Source of the DNA: Acinetobacter equi
Lineage (GTDB): Bacteria; Pseudomonadota; Gammaproteobacteria; Pseudomonadales; Moraxellaceae
Direction of reading: 5' to 3'
DNA: 64,000 bases
NCBI RefSeq assembly: GCF_001307195.1
Contig: NZ_CP012808.1
Location: 868,001-932,000, forward strand
Shown here in pieces: positions 29,885-39,176 of the stretch. The position numbers and the translations under genes were made by a program. The number at the start of each line of letters is the position of its first letter. The first letter of the stretch is position 1. Under the pieces are notes generated by a model. That model was not told the origin of the DNA. It did no database searches and saw only the letters and a list, made by a program, of their open reading frames with translations.

Positions 29885-30069
29885 TACAACACCCAAACAG
29901 TTGTTGTATCAAGCATCAATTGATTCACAAATAATCAAAGAAACTTGATTTAGTTCTAAAGCTAGATACAATGAACACCTTAAATTAACTCAGATATACC
30001 TGTTAATAACTCATTTGAAGAAAGCTAGGCATCTAAGTAAGACCATAGCAAGTAATCATAAACAGTTGT

Positions 30070-30184
30070 GCTGGCGACAATAGCAAGAGTGAACCACCTG
30101 ATCCCTTCCCGAACTCAGAAGTGAAACCTCTTAGCGCTGATGGTAGTGTGGGGTTACCCATGTGAGAGTAAGTCATCGCCAGCT
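30070..30184 (+). rRNA. rrf: 5S ribosomal RNA
   Basis: A 115-base 5S rRNA bounded by the complementary ends GCTGGCGA and TCGCCAGC, with the conserved CCGAACTCAGAAGTGAAAC segment. It follows 23S by about 185 bases and is the last gene of the operon. Confidence 0.96.
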
Positions 30185-30194
30185 CATTAATTCT

Positions 30195-30229
30195 AAAACA
30201 CCCCCTTCAGATGAAGGGGGTGTTTTTTT
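30195..30229 (+). terminator. Rho-independent terminator of the rRNA operon
   Basis: ACACCCCCTTC and GAAGGGGGTGT form a GC-rich stem around AGAT, followed by seven T, ten bases past 5S. The remaining bases up to 30556 are very AT-rich and show nothing else I can support. Confidence 0.95.
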
Positions 30230-30556
30230 ATGTGAAAAAATAAATGAAAGAAATTTAAGGAATAAGAAAGGCATTAATATGTAAATTATTAATCTTTTTT
30301 TATTCATTAATGTGTTTTTATTTATAATGAATAAGAATTATCCGATCTCAATAATAGATTTTGTAATCTATTAAATGGTTTTTAATATATTGAAATTAAA
30401 AATAAAAAAAATATAAAAAGATGAAATTAAAAAATACTAAAAGTTAATATTATTAATATAACACTCGAATGACTAAGCATTTATTAACAGAAATTGGATA
30501 ATTTTTTATATATGTTTTCTTCTACATAAAAATAATATTGAGTAGGAAACAATAAT

Positions 30557-31813
30557 ATGAAAAGACATCAATATCTATATACCATTTTATTCAGTATAAG
30601 TTTTATAGTGGGCCTTTCTGGTTGTAAAACTGGTAAGGATAAAGAAGCATCAACAGCATCAACAGCATCAACAGCATCAACAGCATCAACAGCATCAACA
30701 GCATCAACAGCATCAACAGCATCAACAGCATCAACAGCATCAACAGGATTAATACGAAATTTTAAGGTCAATAATATTGCTAGTTTTGATAATCCATGGG
30801 CAATGGTTGAATTACCTGATCAGCGGTTATTAATTACAGAAAAAGATGGTAAATTACAATTATTTAATCCACGAGATAATAAAAAACGACCTGTATTGGG
30901 TGTACCTAAAGTTAAGAATGAAGGTCAAGGAGGATTAGGAGATATCCAATTACATCCTAATTTTATTCAAAATCAATGGGTATATTTAAGCTATGCTGAA
31001 TCAGATCCAGAATTTCCTCATCTATTAGGGGCAGTTGTAATTCGTGCAAAGTTAGATTTGTTAAATAATAATCCAAGGCTGGTTGATATTCAAAAAATAT
31101 GGACTCAAGTTCCTAAATTTACAGGAAGTGGACATTATTCACATCGAATTATTTTTGATCGTGATGGTAAATTATGGATTAGCTCTGGTGAGCGACAAGA
31201 ATTTACACCTGCTCAAGATATGAATTCAAATGCAGGTAAAATTATTCGATTAAATGATGATGGGACTTTGCCAACGGATAATCCATTTCAAACACAAGGG
31301 GAAATTGCGAAACAAATTTGGACGCTTGGGCATCGTAATGTTTTAGGTTTAGCATTTGATTATCGTCAGCAATTGTGGGCAGCAGAAATGGGACCTCAAG
31401 GTGGAGATGAGTTAAATTTAATTGTTAAATCTGCGAATTATGGTTATCCAATTGTTTCTGAGGGTGTTCATTATGGAGGTTCTTCTAATACACAACCAGA
31501 TTTTTTAAGACACGCAGATAGACCAGAATTTAGAGCACCAGAATTATCTTGGACACCTGTTATATCTCCTGCTAGCCTAATTTTTTATAAAGGGAGTGTA
31601 TTTCCACAATGGAAAAATAAAGCAATTTTAGCGGGATTGAGTTCTAGAAGTATCGTTATTGTCGATACAGAGACTCGTCCAGTAAGAGAAATTCAGCGTA
31701 TTCCAATGAATAGTCGAATTCGTGCTGTTATTGAGTCGAAAGATGGTACGCTTTGGGTCTTAAAAGATAAAAATCTAAGCCCATTTAATCTTGTAAAAAT
31801 AGTACCTAAGTAA
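30557..31813 (+). CDS. PQQ-dependent sugar dehydrogenase lipoprotein (Asd/YliI type)
   Basis: Probable PQQ-dependent aldose sugar dehydrogenase of the soluble six-bladed propeller type, 418 residues. A lipoprotein signal with lipobox LSGC (Cys23) anchors it to a membrane. A 33-residue linker of eleven Ala-Ser-Thr repeats (31-63) follows. The catalytic domain has NPWAMVELPDQRLLITEKDG, the active-site His region GSGHYSHRIIFDRDGKLW, LGHRNVLGLAFD and a late GGDELNLIVKSANYGYP segment. It would oxidise aldoses in the periplasm and pass electrons to the respiratory chain. The linker is far longer than usual because of the DNA repeat. Confidence 0.88.
   Translation: MKRHQYLYTILFSISFIVGLSGCKTGKDKEASTASTASTASTASTASTASTASTASTASTASTGLIRNFKVNNIASFDNPWAMVELPDQRLLITEKDGKLQLFNPRDNKKRPVLGVPKVKNEGQGGLGDIQLHPNFIQNQWVYLSYAESDPEFPHLLGAVVIRAKLDLLNNNPRLVDIQKIWTQVPKFTGSGHYSHRIIFDRDGKLWISSGERQEFTPAQDMNSNAGKIIRLNDDGTLPTDNPFQTQGEIAKQIWTLGHRNVLGLAFDYRQQLWAAEMGPQGGDELNLIVKSANYGYPIVSEGVHYGGSSNTQPDFLRHADRPEFRAPELSWTPVISPASLIFYKGSVFPQWKNKAILAGLSSRSIVIVDTETRPVREIQRIPMNSRIRAVIESKDGTLWVLKDKNLSPFNLVKIVPK
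30647..30745 (+). repeat. In-frame 9-bp tandem repeat, 11 copies
   Basis: GCATCAACA is repeated eleven times without interruption, encoding (Ala-Ser-Thr)11. The unit is a multiple of three, so copy-number changes would alter linker length without breaking the frame. Confidence 0.97.
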
Positions 31814-31981
31814 TTTAAAATTAGTAAATAAGTACTCTGAAAATTTAATGCTTAGAGTGAGTTTGAAGAGTACATTTATAAATTATATTAATATTTTCTG
31901 CTTAATATTATGGATATCTCTATAAATTTGATTAAAAAGTAGCTAATATTCAAATTCTTATTATCATAAAAATAGAATCTA

Positions 31982-33631
31982 GTGTTTGAAATTACGATAC
32001 AACTTTGTGGGGGAATTGGTCTTTTTTTACTTGGAATGACTTTAATGACAGATAGTCTAAAAGCTCTAGCAGGTGAAAAATTGCGTTTATGGCTGAGTAA
32101 ATTTACTGGATCACCAATAAAAGGTATGTTTTCAGGAATTGGATTTACTTTAGCTGTACAGTCATCAACGGCAACAACTTTAGCGACAATTGGTTTTGTA
32201 AGTGCTGGTGTACTTACTTTTAGTCAAGCTATGGGGGTGATTGTTGGTGCAAACATTGGCACGACGAGTACAGGTTGGATGGTGGCTTTGTTAGGAGTCA
32301 AATTTTCAATTACTAGCTTTGCCTTACCATTCATAGCATTAGGTGCAATTTTAAAACTTTTAACACATGGAAAATTTGCTCTTCTTGGCTTATGTTTAGC
32401 TGGATTTGGCCTTATATTCTTTGGAATTGATCAATTGCAAATTGCCATGGCAAGTGTTGCACATCATGTTGATCTTTCAGTATTTACAACAACTAGTTTT
32501 TTATCAAAATTGCTATTGGTTTTTATTGGTTTAGTGATGACGATTCTTTTACAGTCATCTAGCGCAGCTATTACAACAACACTAGCAGCTCTAGCTGGTC
32601 AAGCTATTCAGTTAGAACAAGCACTCATGTTAGTGATAGGACAAAATATTGGTACAGTTGCTACAGCAATTTTAGCTGTTATAGGTTCAACTGCTAATGC
32701 AAAAAGAACAGCAGCTGTTCATGTTTTATTTAATGTGATGAGTGCCATAATCGCATTTTTTATTTTATTACCTTTATTTGTTTGGCTTTATGATTATATT
32801 CCGATAATTCATTTTTTAGATCATGTGATTATTGTTGCCGCATTTCATACGGCTTTTAGTGTAGTAGGTGCATTATTTTTTATGCCATTTTTAACAAAAT
32901 TTGGTCGTTTAATTATTTATTTTATTCCTGATAATCAGAAAGAGCGGACAGAATATTTAGATCAAGCAAGTTTATCTGTTCCTGCTTTAGCAATTTCTAC
33001 TGCGGAACGTGTACTTTTTTTAAATTTATATGATCAGCTTTGTATTTTTCGAAATGCATTAACAGATGGGACTCTAGTGACAGAAAATAAACTTAGAGAT
33101 TTTGATAATTTAATAAGTGATTTGGATCTTTATTTAGAAAAAATAGCATTACCAGAGTTAATAGAGGATCGGGAAAAATTGATATTTTTATTACGCCTTG
33201 CTGTATATATTCGAGTATTACGCAGTGACTTAGATGATTTAAATTATGCGCTATCCATTCGGGCACAACCTAAAATTTTTCAAGTAGCACTCGATTACGT
33301 AAATATTCTAGATCATTCTTTAAATGAACTATTTGTACAAAGAAATCAATTAAAAGTAGAAAACTTTCATGAAGAATTATTAAGTTTAAAACAATGGGCT
33401 GATGAACATCGTAAAGAAACGAGAGAGAAAATTATTGAGTATGTTCAATTAAATAAACTGAGCGCTGCGAGAAATCTAGATTTACTTGCAGCACAACGTT
33501 GGTTGGATCGGTTAATTGCTCATACACAAAGATTAGCTAATGTGATGAGTGAAAAATCCACTGTTTTATCATCAACAGTTGGAGTTTCTGCATACGAGCA
33601 TGAACATTTGTCATCACAATTTACTGATTAA
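31982..33631 (+). CDS. Na/Pi cotransporter family protein with PhoU-like domain
   Basis: Inner-membrane protein of the NptA/YjbB Na+/phosphate cotransporter family, 549 residues. The first 310 or so form two repeated membrane units, each with the QSS motif (AVQSSTATTLATIGF near residue 60, LLQSSSAAITTTLAAL near 190) and GANIGTT or GQNIGTV turns. The C-terminal 200 residues are helical and PhoU-like (DNLISDLDLYLEKI). The start is a GTG (31982) giving MFEITIQLCGGIGLFLLGM. It may act as phosphate importer or exporter. Its stop overlaps the convergent lipoprotein gene by four bases. Confidence 0.9.
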   Translation: MFEITIQLCGGIGLFLLGMTLMTDSLKALAGEKLRLWLSKFTGSPIKGMFSGIGFTLAVQSSTATTLATIGFVSAGVLTFSQAMGVIVGANIGTTSTGWMVALLGVKFSITSFALPFIALGAILKLLTHGKFALLGLCLAGFGLIFFGIDQLQIAMASVAHHVDLSVFTTTSFLSKLLLVFIGLVMTILLQSSSAAITTTLAALAGQAIQLEQALMLVIGQNIGTVATAILAVIGSTANAKRTAAVHVLFNVMSAIIAFFILLPLFVWLYDYIPIIHFLDHVIIVAAFHTAFSVVGALFFMPFLTKFGRLIIYFIPDNQKERTEYLDQASLSVPALAISTAERVLFLNLYDQLCIFRNALTDGTLVTENKLRDFDNLISDLDLYLEKIALPELIEDREKLIFLLRLAVYIRVLRSDLDDLNYALSIRAQPKIFQVALDYVNILDHSLNELFVQRNQLKVENFHEELLSLKQWADEHRKETREKIIEYVQLNKLSAARNLDLLAAQRWLDRLIAHTQRLANVMSEKSTVLSSTVGVSAYEHEHLSSQFTD

Positions 33632-34197
33632 TTTTTATTTGAAAGAGGTATTAACTGTTCATCACTCTGTGAATATAACTCATCTAATTTATGAAAAACT
33701 ATAAATGCTTGAATAAAATTAAGAGAGTTTTCTATAGAGAATTGAACTTCAAAATCATCTGAACCATCTTTATAATTAACAGCATATAATATTGGAATTT
33801 CGAAATTATTATTTTCAAAAAGATTTAAATCTTCAGAGTCATCTTTAAATCGATATAATTTTTTAATCAACATTGAATGCTCGATAGTTCCTTTACATAT
33901 TGAACGAGCATTTATAAATTTACTATTTTGTCTAACTTCATTATCAGAATTTGTGGGATCAATTTGTTGAATGTTTATAAGACCAATGCCTCTTGTAGAA
34001 AATAGTCTAGTATTAGGTGCATTTAGTTTATGAGACAGAGGGCTATTATTCACTTTGTTTATATATAAGCCTTTAACTGTTTCAATTACTTTGGGGTGAT
34101 TACAAATTAATTCATGAGCTGTATCATTATTAAAAACGTTACAACCCTGAATAAGTAAAAGTGAGGCAATTAGATTAATTTTGAAAAAATTATTCAT
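33628..34197 (-). CDS. Hypothetical lipoprotein
   Basis: I do not recognise the family. The 189-residue product starts with a lipoprotein signal (NFFKINLIASLLLIQGC, lipobox LIQGC, Cys19). The body has no repeats or obvious enzymatic motif; one Cys pair (about residues 32 and 101) could form a disulphide. It lies 45 bases after the membrane-protein gene of the ynb-like cluster on the same strand and may be its last member. Its 3' end overlaps the Na/Pi cotransporter stop. Confidence 0.65.
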   Translation of the reverse strand: MNNFFKINLIASLLLIQGCNVFNNDTAHELICNHPKVIETVKGLYINKVNNSPLSHKLNAPNTRLFSTRGIGLINIQQIDPTNSDNEVRQNSKFINARSICKGTIEHSMLIKKLYRFKDDSEDLNLFENNNFEIPILYAVNYKDGSDDFEVQFSIENSLNFIQAFIVFHKLDELYSQSDEQLIPLSNKN

Positions 34198-34242
34198 TTG
34201 ATATAACCATTCATATAATGTATTTGAAAATGAAATTGATTT

Positions 34243-34668
34243 TTAAATATAATAAAGTATGAAAAACAACATAAAAACTTGTATAAAAAATATGAAAATT
34301 TGTATTTTAAAGAGTTTTTGACAACCGGTTAGACGTAATTTCCAGCTTCTATTAGCTTTATCTATTGGCATTAATTTTAGAGTAATTAAGCTTTGATCGA
34401 GTTCTTTTGTAAGCGAGTCGACATTAGAATAATCTATTTTTTTTGAAAGGTATTGTAATAGTTTCGCATCAAAAATAACGCGTATAGAAACATAATGATG
34501 AAGAAGTCCAATTAAAATTGCACAAATACACAAAGTTAAATTTAAAATATTAATATCTTGTTTAAATATCAATAAAAATAGACTAAAAAATAAAAAGCCA
34601 TATCCAGCAATAAGTAAACTATAGCTTGAATGAAATAACTTTGATAAAACAACGAAATGCATTTTCAT
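34243..34668 (-). CDS. Hypothetical inner-membrane protein of the ynb-like cluster
   Basis: Unrecognised 141-residue protein with three likely membrane segments: residues about 15-35 and 40-62 (FLFFSLFLLIF, LTLCICAILIGLLHHYVSI) and a C-terminal one (IQIFIFFIQVFMLFFILYYI). A soluble loop of about 50 residues lies between. Its start overlaps the stop of the upstream PAP2/phosphatase gene by four bases (ATGA), so the two are translationally coupled and probably work together. Confidence 0.65.
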   Translation of the reverse strand: MKMHFVVLSKLFHSSYSLLIAGYGFLFFSLFLLIFKQDINILNLTLCICAILIGLLHHYVSIRVIFDAKLLQYLSKKIDYSNVDSLTKELDQSLITLKLMPIDKANRSWKLRLTGCQKLFKIQIFIFFIQVFMLFFILYYI

Positions 34669-36041
34669 TCTTTTTGTCCATTTATATACTGTATATAGAG
34701 ATTAATTTGTTCAATTTGGGTGGGTTTTAGAACAATCCAAGGTCGATTTTTTCGAATAATTAGGATTGCTTCATCTATATTTTGAGCGATTTTATTTTTG
34801 ATTAACCATGCAATTAGTATAGATGTGCTTCTAGAATAACCGAGTGCACAAAAAATAAGAAGTTTATTATTTGATTGAACATTTAATAGTTGTTTTTGCC
34901 ATAATTGATCAAATTGTTGAACGGCTATATCTAATTGTTTAAGTTGTAATACAGTCAAATCTAAACTGAAATAGGATTGATAAGATTGCATATTTTGAGA
35001 GAGTGGTAATTCAGCACAGCAGTCAAATAGGGCGTTATAGTATTGGCTATTCTTTAAACTTGGAATACGGCCTAAAAATATATCAATATTTTGATGTTGA
35101 ATAATAAAAGAATCTTCGGGGTGTTTTTTTGTCCAAATACGACTATTTAGCCAAGCAAAACATAAATAAGGTGCATATAAAATAAGTGCAGCAATGGTGA
35201 TTTTTCCATTTTTTTGCTTTTGAAATAACTGTGGTCGTACTGTGATATATGCCAAAGAAACTAAGCATAAACTAAGTGCAGGATATAAAAGCCAAAGTAC
35301 ACTATTTCGGAAAAAGAGGGCTAAAGTAATCAGCAATATTGCACCAATAACATAATATAAGGCTAATTTAAAATGCTGAGATGTTCTTTGTTGAATAGAT
35401 GATTGAAATGGTGATGTTGTTGAGATTGGAAATAGCCATAAACATAAAGCTCCAACAAGAATACCAGTTGGAATATCAATAAAATGATGCTGCCATGTTG
35501 TTAATACTGAAATACCAATAAGCAATGACCAAAAATCTACAAGATATTTCCAGTGATTTTGAACATGCCGACGATAAAAATCCCAGAGAATAACCAATAA
35601 AACAATATGTAGTGACGGTGCTTGATTAAAAGGCTTATCAAAACCCATTAGTACATCAAACCAAATTCCAAAAAAACCGTCTAATGGTGGGCGTTCAAAA
35701 GAGAATTTAAGTGGAAATAATAAAAAGCAGCTAACAGCAATAATTTGGGCTAAAAATAAACGTAAAGTCTGTTGTTTTAGTTCAAATTTATTCCAACAGA
35801 GTAACAACGATAATCCATAAAATAGATCGATAGACCAATAAGGAATAATAGTCCAAGACCAAAGCGGAATATTTTTTTCCCATTCAAATACAAGGCTAGG
35901 AACATTAGTTAAACTTGCTGCATATTGATTTGCAAAGCCATATGTTAAAAAAAAGAATGGGGCAAGAAACACCAATGCTACTAAGCCCCATTTCCATGTT
36001 CCAGCTTCTTTATTTGGTTGCAATATACTTTTTATGCCCAT
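34665..36041 (-). CDS. ynbD: PAP2/dual-specificity phosphatase fusion (YnbD-like)
   Basis: A 458-residue membrane protein joining two phosphatase modules. The N-terminal 270 residues hold several helices with a PAP2 lipid-phosphatase core: QAPSLHIVLLVILWDFYRRH (about 141-160) and WQHHFIDIPTG (about 184-194). The first PAP2 motif is weak. The C-terminal part is a dual-specificity phosphatase with the CX5R loop CALGYSRS (near residue 412) and a preceding helix. The same fusion occurs in E. coli YnbD next to YnbA and YnbC. A role in phospholipid-phosphate or phosphoinositide-like headgroup removal is inference. Confidence 0.85.
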   Translation of the reverse strand: MGIKSILQPNKEAGTWKWGLVALVFLAPFFFLTYGFANQYAASLTNVPSLVFEWEKNIPLWSWTIIPYWSIDLFYGLSLLLCWNKFELKQQTLRLFLAQIIAVSCFLLFPLKFSFERPPLDGFFGIWFDVLMGFDKPFNQAPSLHIVLLVILWDFYRRHVQNHWKYLVDFWSLLIGISVLTTWQHHFIDIPTGILVGALCLWLFPISTTSPFQSSIQQRTSQHFKLALYYVIGAILLITLALFFRNSVLWLLYPALSLCLVSLAYITVRPQLFQKQKNGKITIAALILYAPYLCFAWLNSRIWTKKHPEDSFIIQHQNIDIFLGRIPSLKNSQYYNALFDCCAELPLSQNMQSYQSYFSLDLTVLQLKQLDIAVQQFDQLWQKQLLNVQSNNKLLIFCALGYSRSTSILIAWLIKNKIAQNIDEAILIIRKNRPWIVLKPTQIEQINLYIQYINGQKE

Positions 36042-36115
36042 AAATGATGGTATCCATTTTTGTTATTGTAAGGCTAAGTTGCCTATTAGAAAAAGCAACT
36101 TAGCTAGATGAAAAA

Positions 36116-37864
36116 TTAAATTTTTTGTGCAACAGATACCGTGAAAATTCCGTATTCATCTATACATTGATCGACTTTTTTAAAGCCAGCATTTTCTACT
36201 AATGTATCCATTTCTGCCTGTGAGCGTAAACGCATGACCCATGCTGAGCCTTGTCGATGGGAGGTTAGTGCACGTGCAATAAACTCTTGCTGAGGATGCC
36301 AAATTTGACCTGTATAGATAATATAGCCACCTTTTTCCATTGCAGAATGAATACCGCTAAGGGACTGTGTAATCAGCGCATTTTCATTGAATAGTTCATA
36401 TAATCCGGAAATGACAACTAAGGTTGGTTTAGGCTTTACAGCAGCTAAAGATGCAGCATCAAAAGCATCTCCTAATATAAATTGAGCAATATCATTAAGT
36501 TCACGTTCAGCAATCATTTTCTGTCCAGCTTGAACATTGATGTCACTATAATCTCGTAACAAAATAGAATGTGGACGTTTAGGAAGCTGATTTACAGCAT
36601 CTAAAATATAACGACCATGACCTGCAGCAATATCCATAATTCTAATGGTTCGGTTTTGTTGATTGAGCTGTTCAACATATTTTCTTAAGAGCTGCTCAAT
36701 ATGTTGCTTTCGAACACGGATACCACGCCAACCAATCGCATTAAGATATTGTTGATCAATAATATTTCCAAGTGGATTACTACTTTCTGGTTGATTACGG
36801 TAAACAAAATCAAGGGTACTACCAGAATCATAGCCAGTATCTTCACCAATTTTTAAACCCTGAGAAAATTGGCTACCAAATTTCAAATTACTTTTGATGA
36901 GTTGCCATACTTTATTTTTAATTGAGTTTTCAGGTAATGGGCTACTGAGTTCTTCTGCAATTGCACAACTAAAGCCAATTTTATCTGCATTTAATAAATC
37001 AGGTTTTTGATAAGGTTCAGTGAAGCATTGCTGAATAAAGCGATGAATTTTTTGTATTGCTATTTCTCTATGCTTTTCACCTAATGTGTCATGGAAAAAG
37101 CCTTCTAAAAGATGAAATTCTTTTTTAGGATGAGGAAGCTTTTCATAAAATTCACGCTGTGGTTTTTGAAAGACGACAAAGTCATTTCCAGAGCTTAAAA
37201 CTTGCGTTGGGACATAAATATGGTAGGCATCATTTACGATTCGTTTTGATGCATCATATAAGCCTAAAAGCATTCGGACTGAAATTGCACGGGCAATTAA
37301 AGGGTCTTGTTCATATGATTTTGCACGTTCAATATCATGGGTCAGCATATTTGCTTTGACATAACTTTGAATAAAAAAATTACCCTTAAGTTTATTGAGA
37401 GTTCTTAAGCCTGTTTCTGCAAAAGGTACATATAATTTAATATCAAAAGCAGGAGAGGCAAGGCACAATGCACGAAGTTTAGGGGCGTAATCATGTACCC
37501 ATGTAGCAGCTAAAACAGCACCAACACTTTGTGCTATAACAGCAATATTCTCTGTTGAAATTCCATATTGTTGTTCAATATGTTGTATAAAATATTGAAT
37601 ATCTTTTACACAAGCTGAAAAACTGGGTGCATCACCTCGTTCACCAGGGGAATGCCCATGACCACGAGCATCCCATGCAAAAAAATCAAACTCAGGTAAG
37701 TTTAGTTCTTGAACTAAATGTGCCATTCGACCTGAATGTTCATGACCGCGATGGAAAAGTACAATCGCTTTTTTATCATTAATATTTTGTGAACTTTCCC
37801 AGTGTTGATAATACAATTCAGTGCCATCAAAACTGCAAAAGGTATGTTGAGAATTTTTATACAT
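36116..37864 (-). CDS. ynbC: Alpha/beta hydrolase and SAM methyltransferase fusion (YnbC-like)
   Basis: A 582-residue two-domain protein. Residues 1-270 are a monoacylglycerol-lipase-like hydrolase with FHRGHEHSGRM, the nucleophile elbow IAQSVGAVLAA, and a terminal FFHDTLGEKHR holding the probable catalytic His. Residues 350-582 are a class I methyltransferase with the SAM loop IMDIAAGHGRYILDAV and DIAQFILGDAFD. E. coli YnbC has the same fusion. No membrane anchor is seen. It starts four bases past the ynbA-like stop, so the pair is one operon. The substrates are unknown. Confidence 0.87.
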   Translation of the reverse strand: MYKNSQHTFCSFDGTELYYQHWESSQNINDKKAIVLFHRGHEHSGRMAHLVQELNLPEFDFFAWDARGHGHSPGERGDAPSFSACVKDIQYFIQHIEQQYGISTENIAVIAQSVGAVLAATWVHDYAPKLRALCLASPAFDIKLYVPFAETGLRTLNKLKGNFFIQSYVKANMLTHDIERAKSYEQDPLIARAISVRMLLGLYDASKRIVNDAYHIYVPTQVLSSGNDFVVFQKPQREFYEKLPHPKKEFHLLEGFFHDTLGEKHREIAIQKIHRFIQQCFTEPYQKPDLLNADKIGFSCAIAEELSSPLPENSIKNKVWQLIKSNLKFGSQFSQGLKIGEDTGYDSGSTLDFVYRNQPESSNPLGNIIDQQYLNAIGWRGIRVRKQHIEQLLRKYVEQLNQQNRTIRIMDIAAGHGRYILDAVNQLPKRPHSILLRDYSDINVQAGQKMIAERELNDIAQFILGDAFDAASLAAVKPKPTLVVISGLYELFNENALITQSLSGIHSAMEKGGYIIYTGQIWHPQQEFIARALTSHRQGSAWVMRLRSQAEMDTLVENAGFKKVDQCIDEYGIFTVSVAQKI

Positions 37865-37868
37865 AAAT

Positions 37869-38507
37869 TTAACCCTGTAATGTAATACTATTTTTTATAC
37901 GGTTATAAATTGTGAGAAGTAGAAGAATACAAATAACTCCAAGTAAACCATTGATCAGGTAAGATATGATTGTCATTGAAAAGTGTAGAAAATTTTGGGT
38001 GATTACAATGATTGTGATAACACTTGTCCAAAAGGCACGATCACTTTTCCCCATAGGACCATCATAACGACGTTCTTGTCCCACAAGTGGAGCCATTACC
38101 CCCGTATATTCACTTAAAATGGCTAAGAAGGTCATAAGTAGCAGGAGCTGTGGATGAATACAAGAAAAGACAATGAGGCTCATAAATAATGCACTGTCTG
38201 CGATGACATCGCATAATTCATTATAAAAAGCACCTAAATGAGATTGCTGATGAAATTCGCGTGCGAGCATGCCATCAATCGCATTAAATGCCATCCGTAC
38301 TAACATCCAAATAGGATAAATTAAAAGGAAGATATAATTGGCAGCAGGATTTTGAAAATAGAGATAAATAAATAGACTGATAGCCAATGAAAGAAACATT
38401 GCTAAGAGGGTAATTTGATTTGCTGTACAGCCTTTTTTATAAAGATATTGAACAAGCGGGCGTAATAAATTTTGAAATGCTGGTTTTAATTGGTAAATAG
38501 AAGGCAT
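37869..38507 (-). CDS. ynbA: CDP-alcohol phosphatidyltransferase (YnbA-like)
   Basis: A 212-residue integral membrane enzyme of the class I CDP-alcohol phosphotransferase family, which transfers a phosphatidyl group from CDP-diacylglycerol to an alcohol. Six hydrophobic helices surround the signature DGMLARxxxxxxxxG (about residues 83-97). In the usual DGxxAR-x8-G-x3-D-x3-D pattern, the third Asp is Asn here (FYNELCDVIAD), as I recall for E. coli YnbA as well. The acceptor alcohol is unknown. It is the first gene of the cluster ynbA-ynbC-ynbD-membrane protein-lipoprotein; the CDP-diglyceride synthase partner ynbB of E. coli is missing. Confidence 0.87.
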   Translation of the reverse strand: MPSIYQLKPAFQNLLRPLVQYLYKKGCTANQITLLAMFLSLAISLFIYLYFQNPAANYIFLLIYPIWMLVRMAFNAIDGMLAREFHQQSHLGAFYNELCDVIADSALFMSLIVFSCIHPQLLLLMTFLAILSEYTGVMAPLVGQERRYDGPMGKSDRAFWTSVITIIVITQNFLHFSMTIISYLINGLLGVICILLLLTIYNRIKNSITLQG

Positions 38508-38677
38508 TTTTTAGCGTTTATTTTTAGTACATTCTTCATTTAAACAAATTCAAAATATTGAAACAAATAGAAATTGCTACGAATTGTTATCAGCCATTAA
38601 AAATGGGGTATCTATTGCCAAATGATAAGGAATAGTACATCGTACAAAGTAATAATTTATTTGAGGCTTGTTGGAAT

Positions 38678-38986
38678 ATGAAACTAAATTCATTTTCACC
38701 ACTTCCTGAAGATGATGAATTACATCTTCCTGAATTAGTATATTGGGCATCTTTGGGTAATATTGATGAAGTAAAAGCGAGCCTTAATGCTGGTACTGAT
38801 GTAAATACAGCAGATGATGATGGCTATAGTGCACTTCATGCTGCGGCTGAAAATGGTTATTTAGATATTGTTAAATTACTCGTATCACAAGGTGCGAATG
38901 TACAACATAAAGCACCTTATACTGCTTTAGAGCTAGCAGAAATGGCAGATCAAACAGAGATTGTTGAGTACTTGAAGCAACAATAA
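38678..38986 (+). CDS. Ankyrin repeat protein
   Basis: A 102-residue cytosolic protein made almost wholly of ankyrin repeats: LPELVYWASLGNIDEVKASLNAG (first, about residues 18-40), the consensus-like DGYSALHAAAENGYLDIVKLLVSQGANV (48-76), and a shortened third. Such proteins bind partners; none is indicated. No signal peptide. It is divergent from the ynb-like cluster and ends against a terminator shared with the minus-strand candidate RNA. Confidence 0.9.
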   Translation: MKLNSFSPLPEDDELHLPELVYWASLGNIDEVKASLNAGTDVNTADDDGYSALHAAAENGYLDIVKLLVSQGANVQHKAPYTALELAEMADQTEIVEYLKQQ

Positions 38987-38987
38987 T

Positions 38988-39020
38988 AAAAAACCCTCTA
39001 ACATCCTGTTAGAGGGTTTT
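38988..39020. terminator. Shared terminator of the ankyrin gene and the Csr-type RNA
   Basis: A 12-bp perfect stem (AAAACCCTCTAA with TTAGAGGGTTTT) and a seven-base loop, flanked by T-runs on both strands. On the minus strand the loop reads CAGGATG, doubling as a CsrA-binding hairpin. Confidence 0.9.
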
Positions 39021-39120
39021 GTATTTTGTGTCTTTAGGTATAACTCCTGTCGTACCTCACATCCTGATGCTCAAACATCTTTATTATTTTTATTGTTTGG
39101 GAAACATCCTGTCTCCAAGT
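38988..39120 (-). ncRNA. Candidate Csr/Rsm-type (CsrB/RsmZ-like) regulatory RNA
   Basis: The minus strand of this gap can encode an RNA of about 133 bases with four CAGGA motifs (GGA at 39109-39107, 39064-39062, 39047-39045, 39006-39004). Three lie in hairpin loops. TTGGAGA pairs with TTTCC(C)AA around CAGGATG. GGTA/TACC, extended by two inner pairs, encloses CAGGAG. The terminator stem AAAACCCTCTAA/TTAGAGGGTTTT encloses CAGGATG. CAGGATG matches the CsrA/RsmA binding consensus (ACARGGAUG). A -10-like TATATT (39132-39127) and a GacA box (39194-39177) lie upstream. The predicted role is sequestering CsrA under GacS/GacA control; this is inference from architecture. Confidence 0.75.
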
Positions 39121-39176
39121 AAGATTAATATAATCTTATAACATGATAAGAAAAAGATATTAAAAGCATCAAAGCA

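Noticed and set aside
30568..30771. Asp-Ala-Val repeat protein on the minus strand
   Set aside because: It is the antisense reading of the Ala-Ser-Thr repeat in the sugar dehydrogenase gene, which has a signal peptide and a full catalytic domain.
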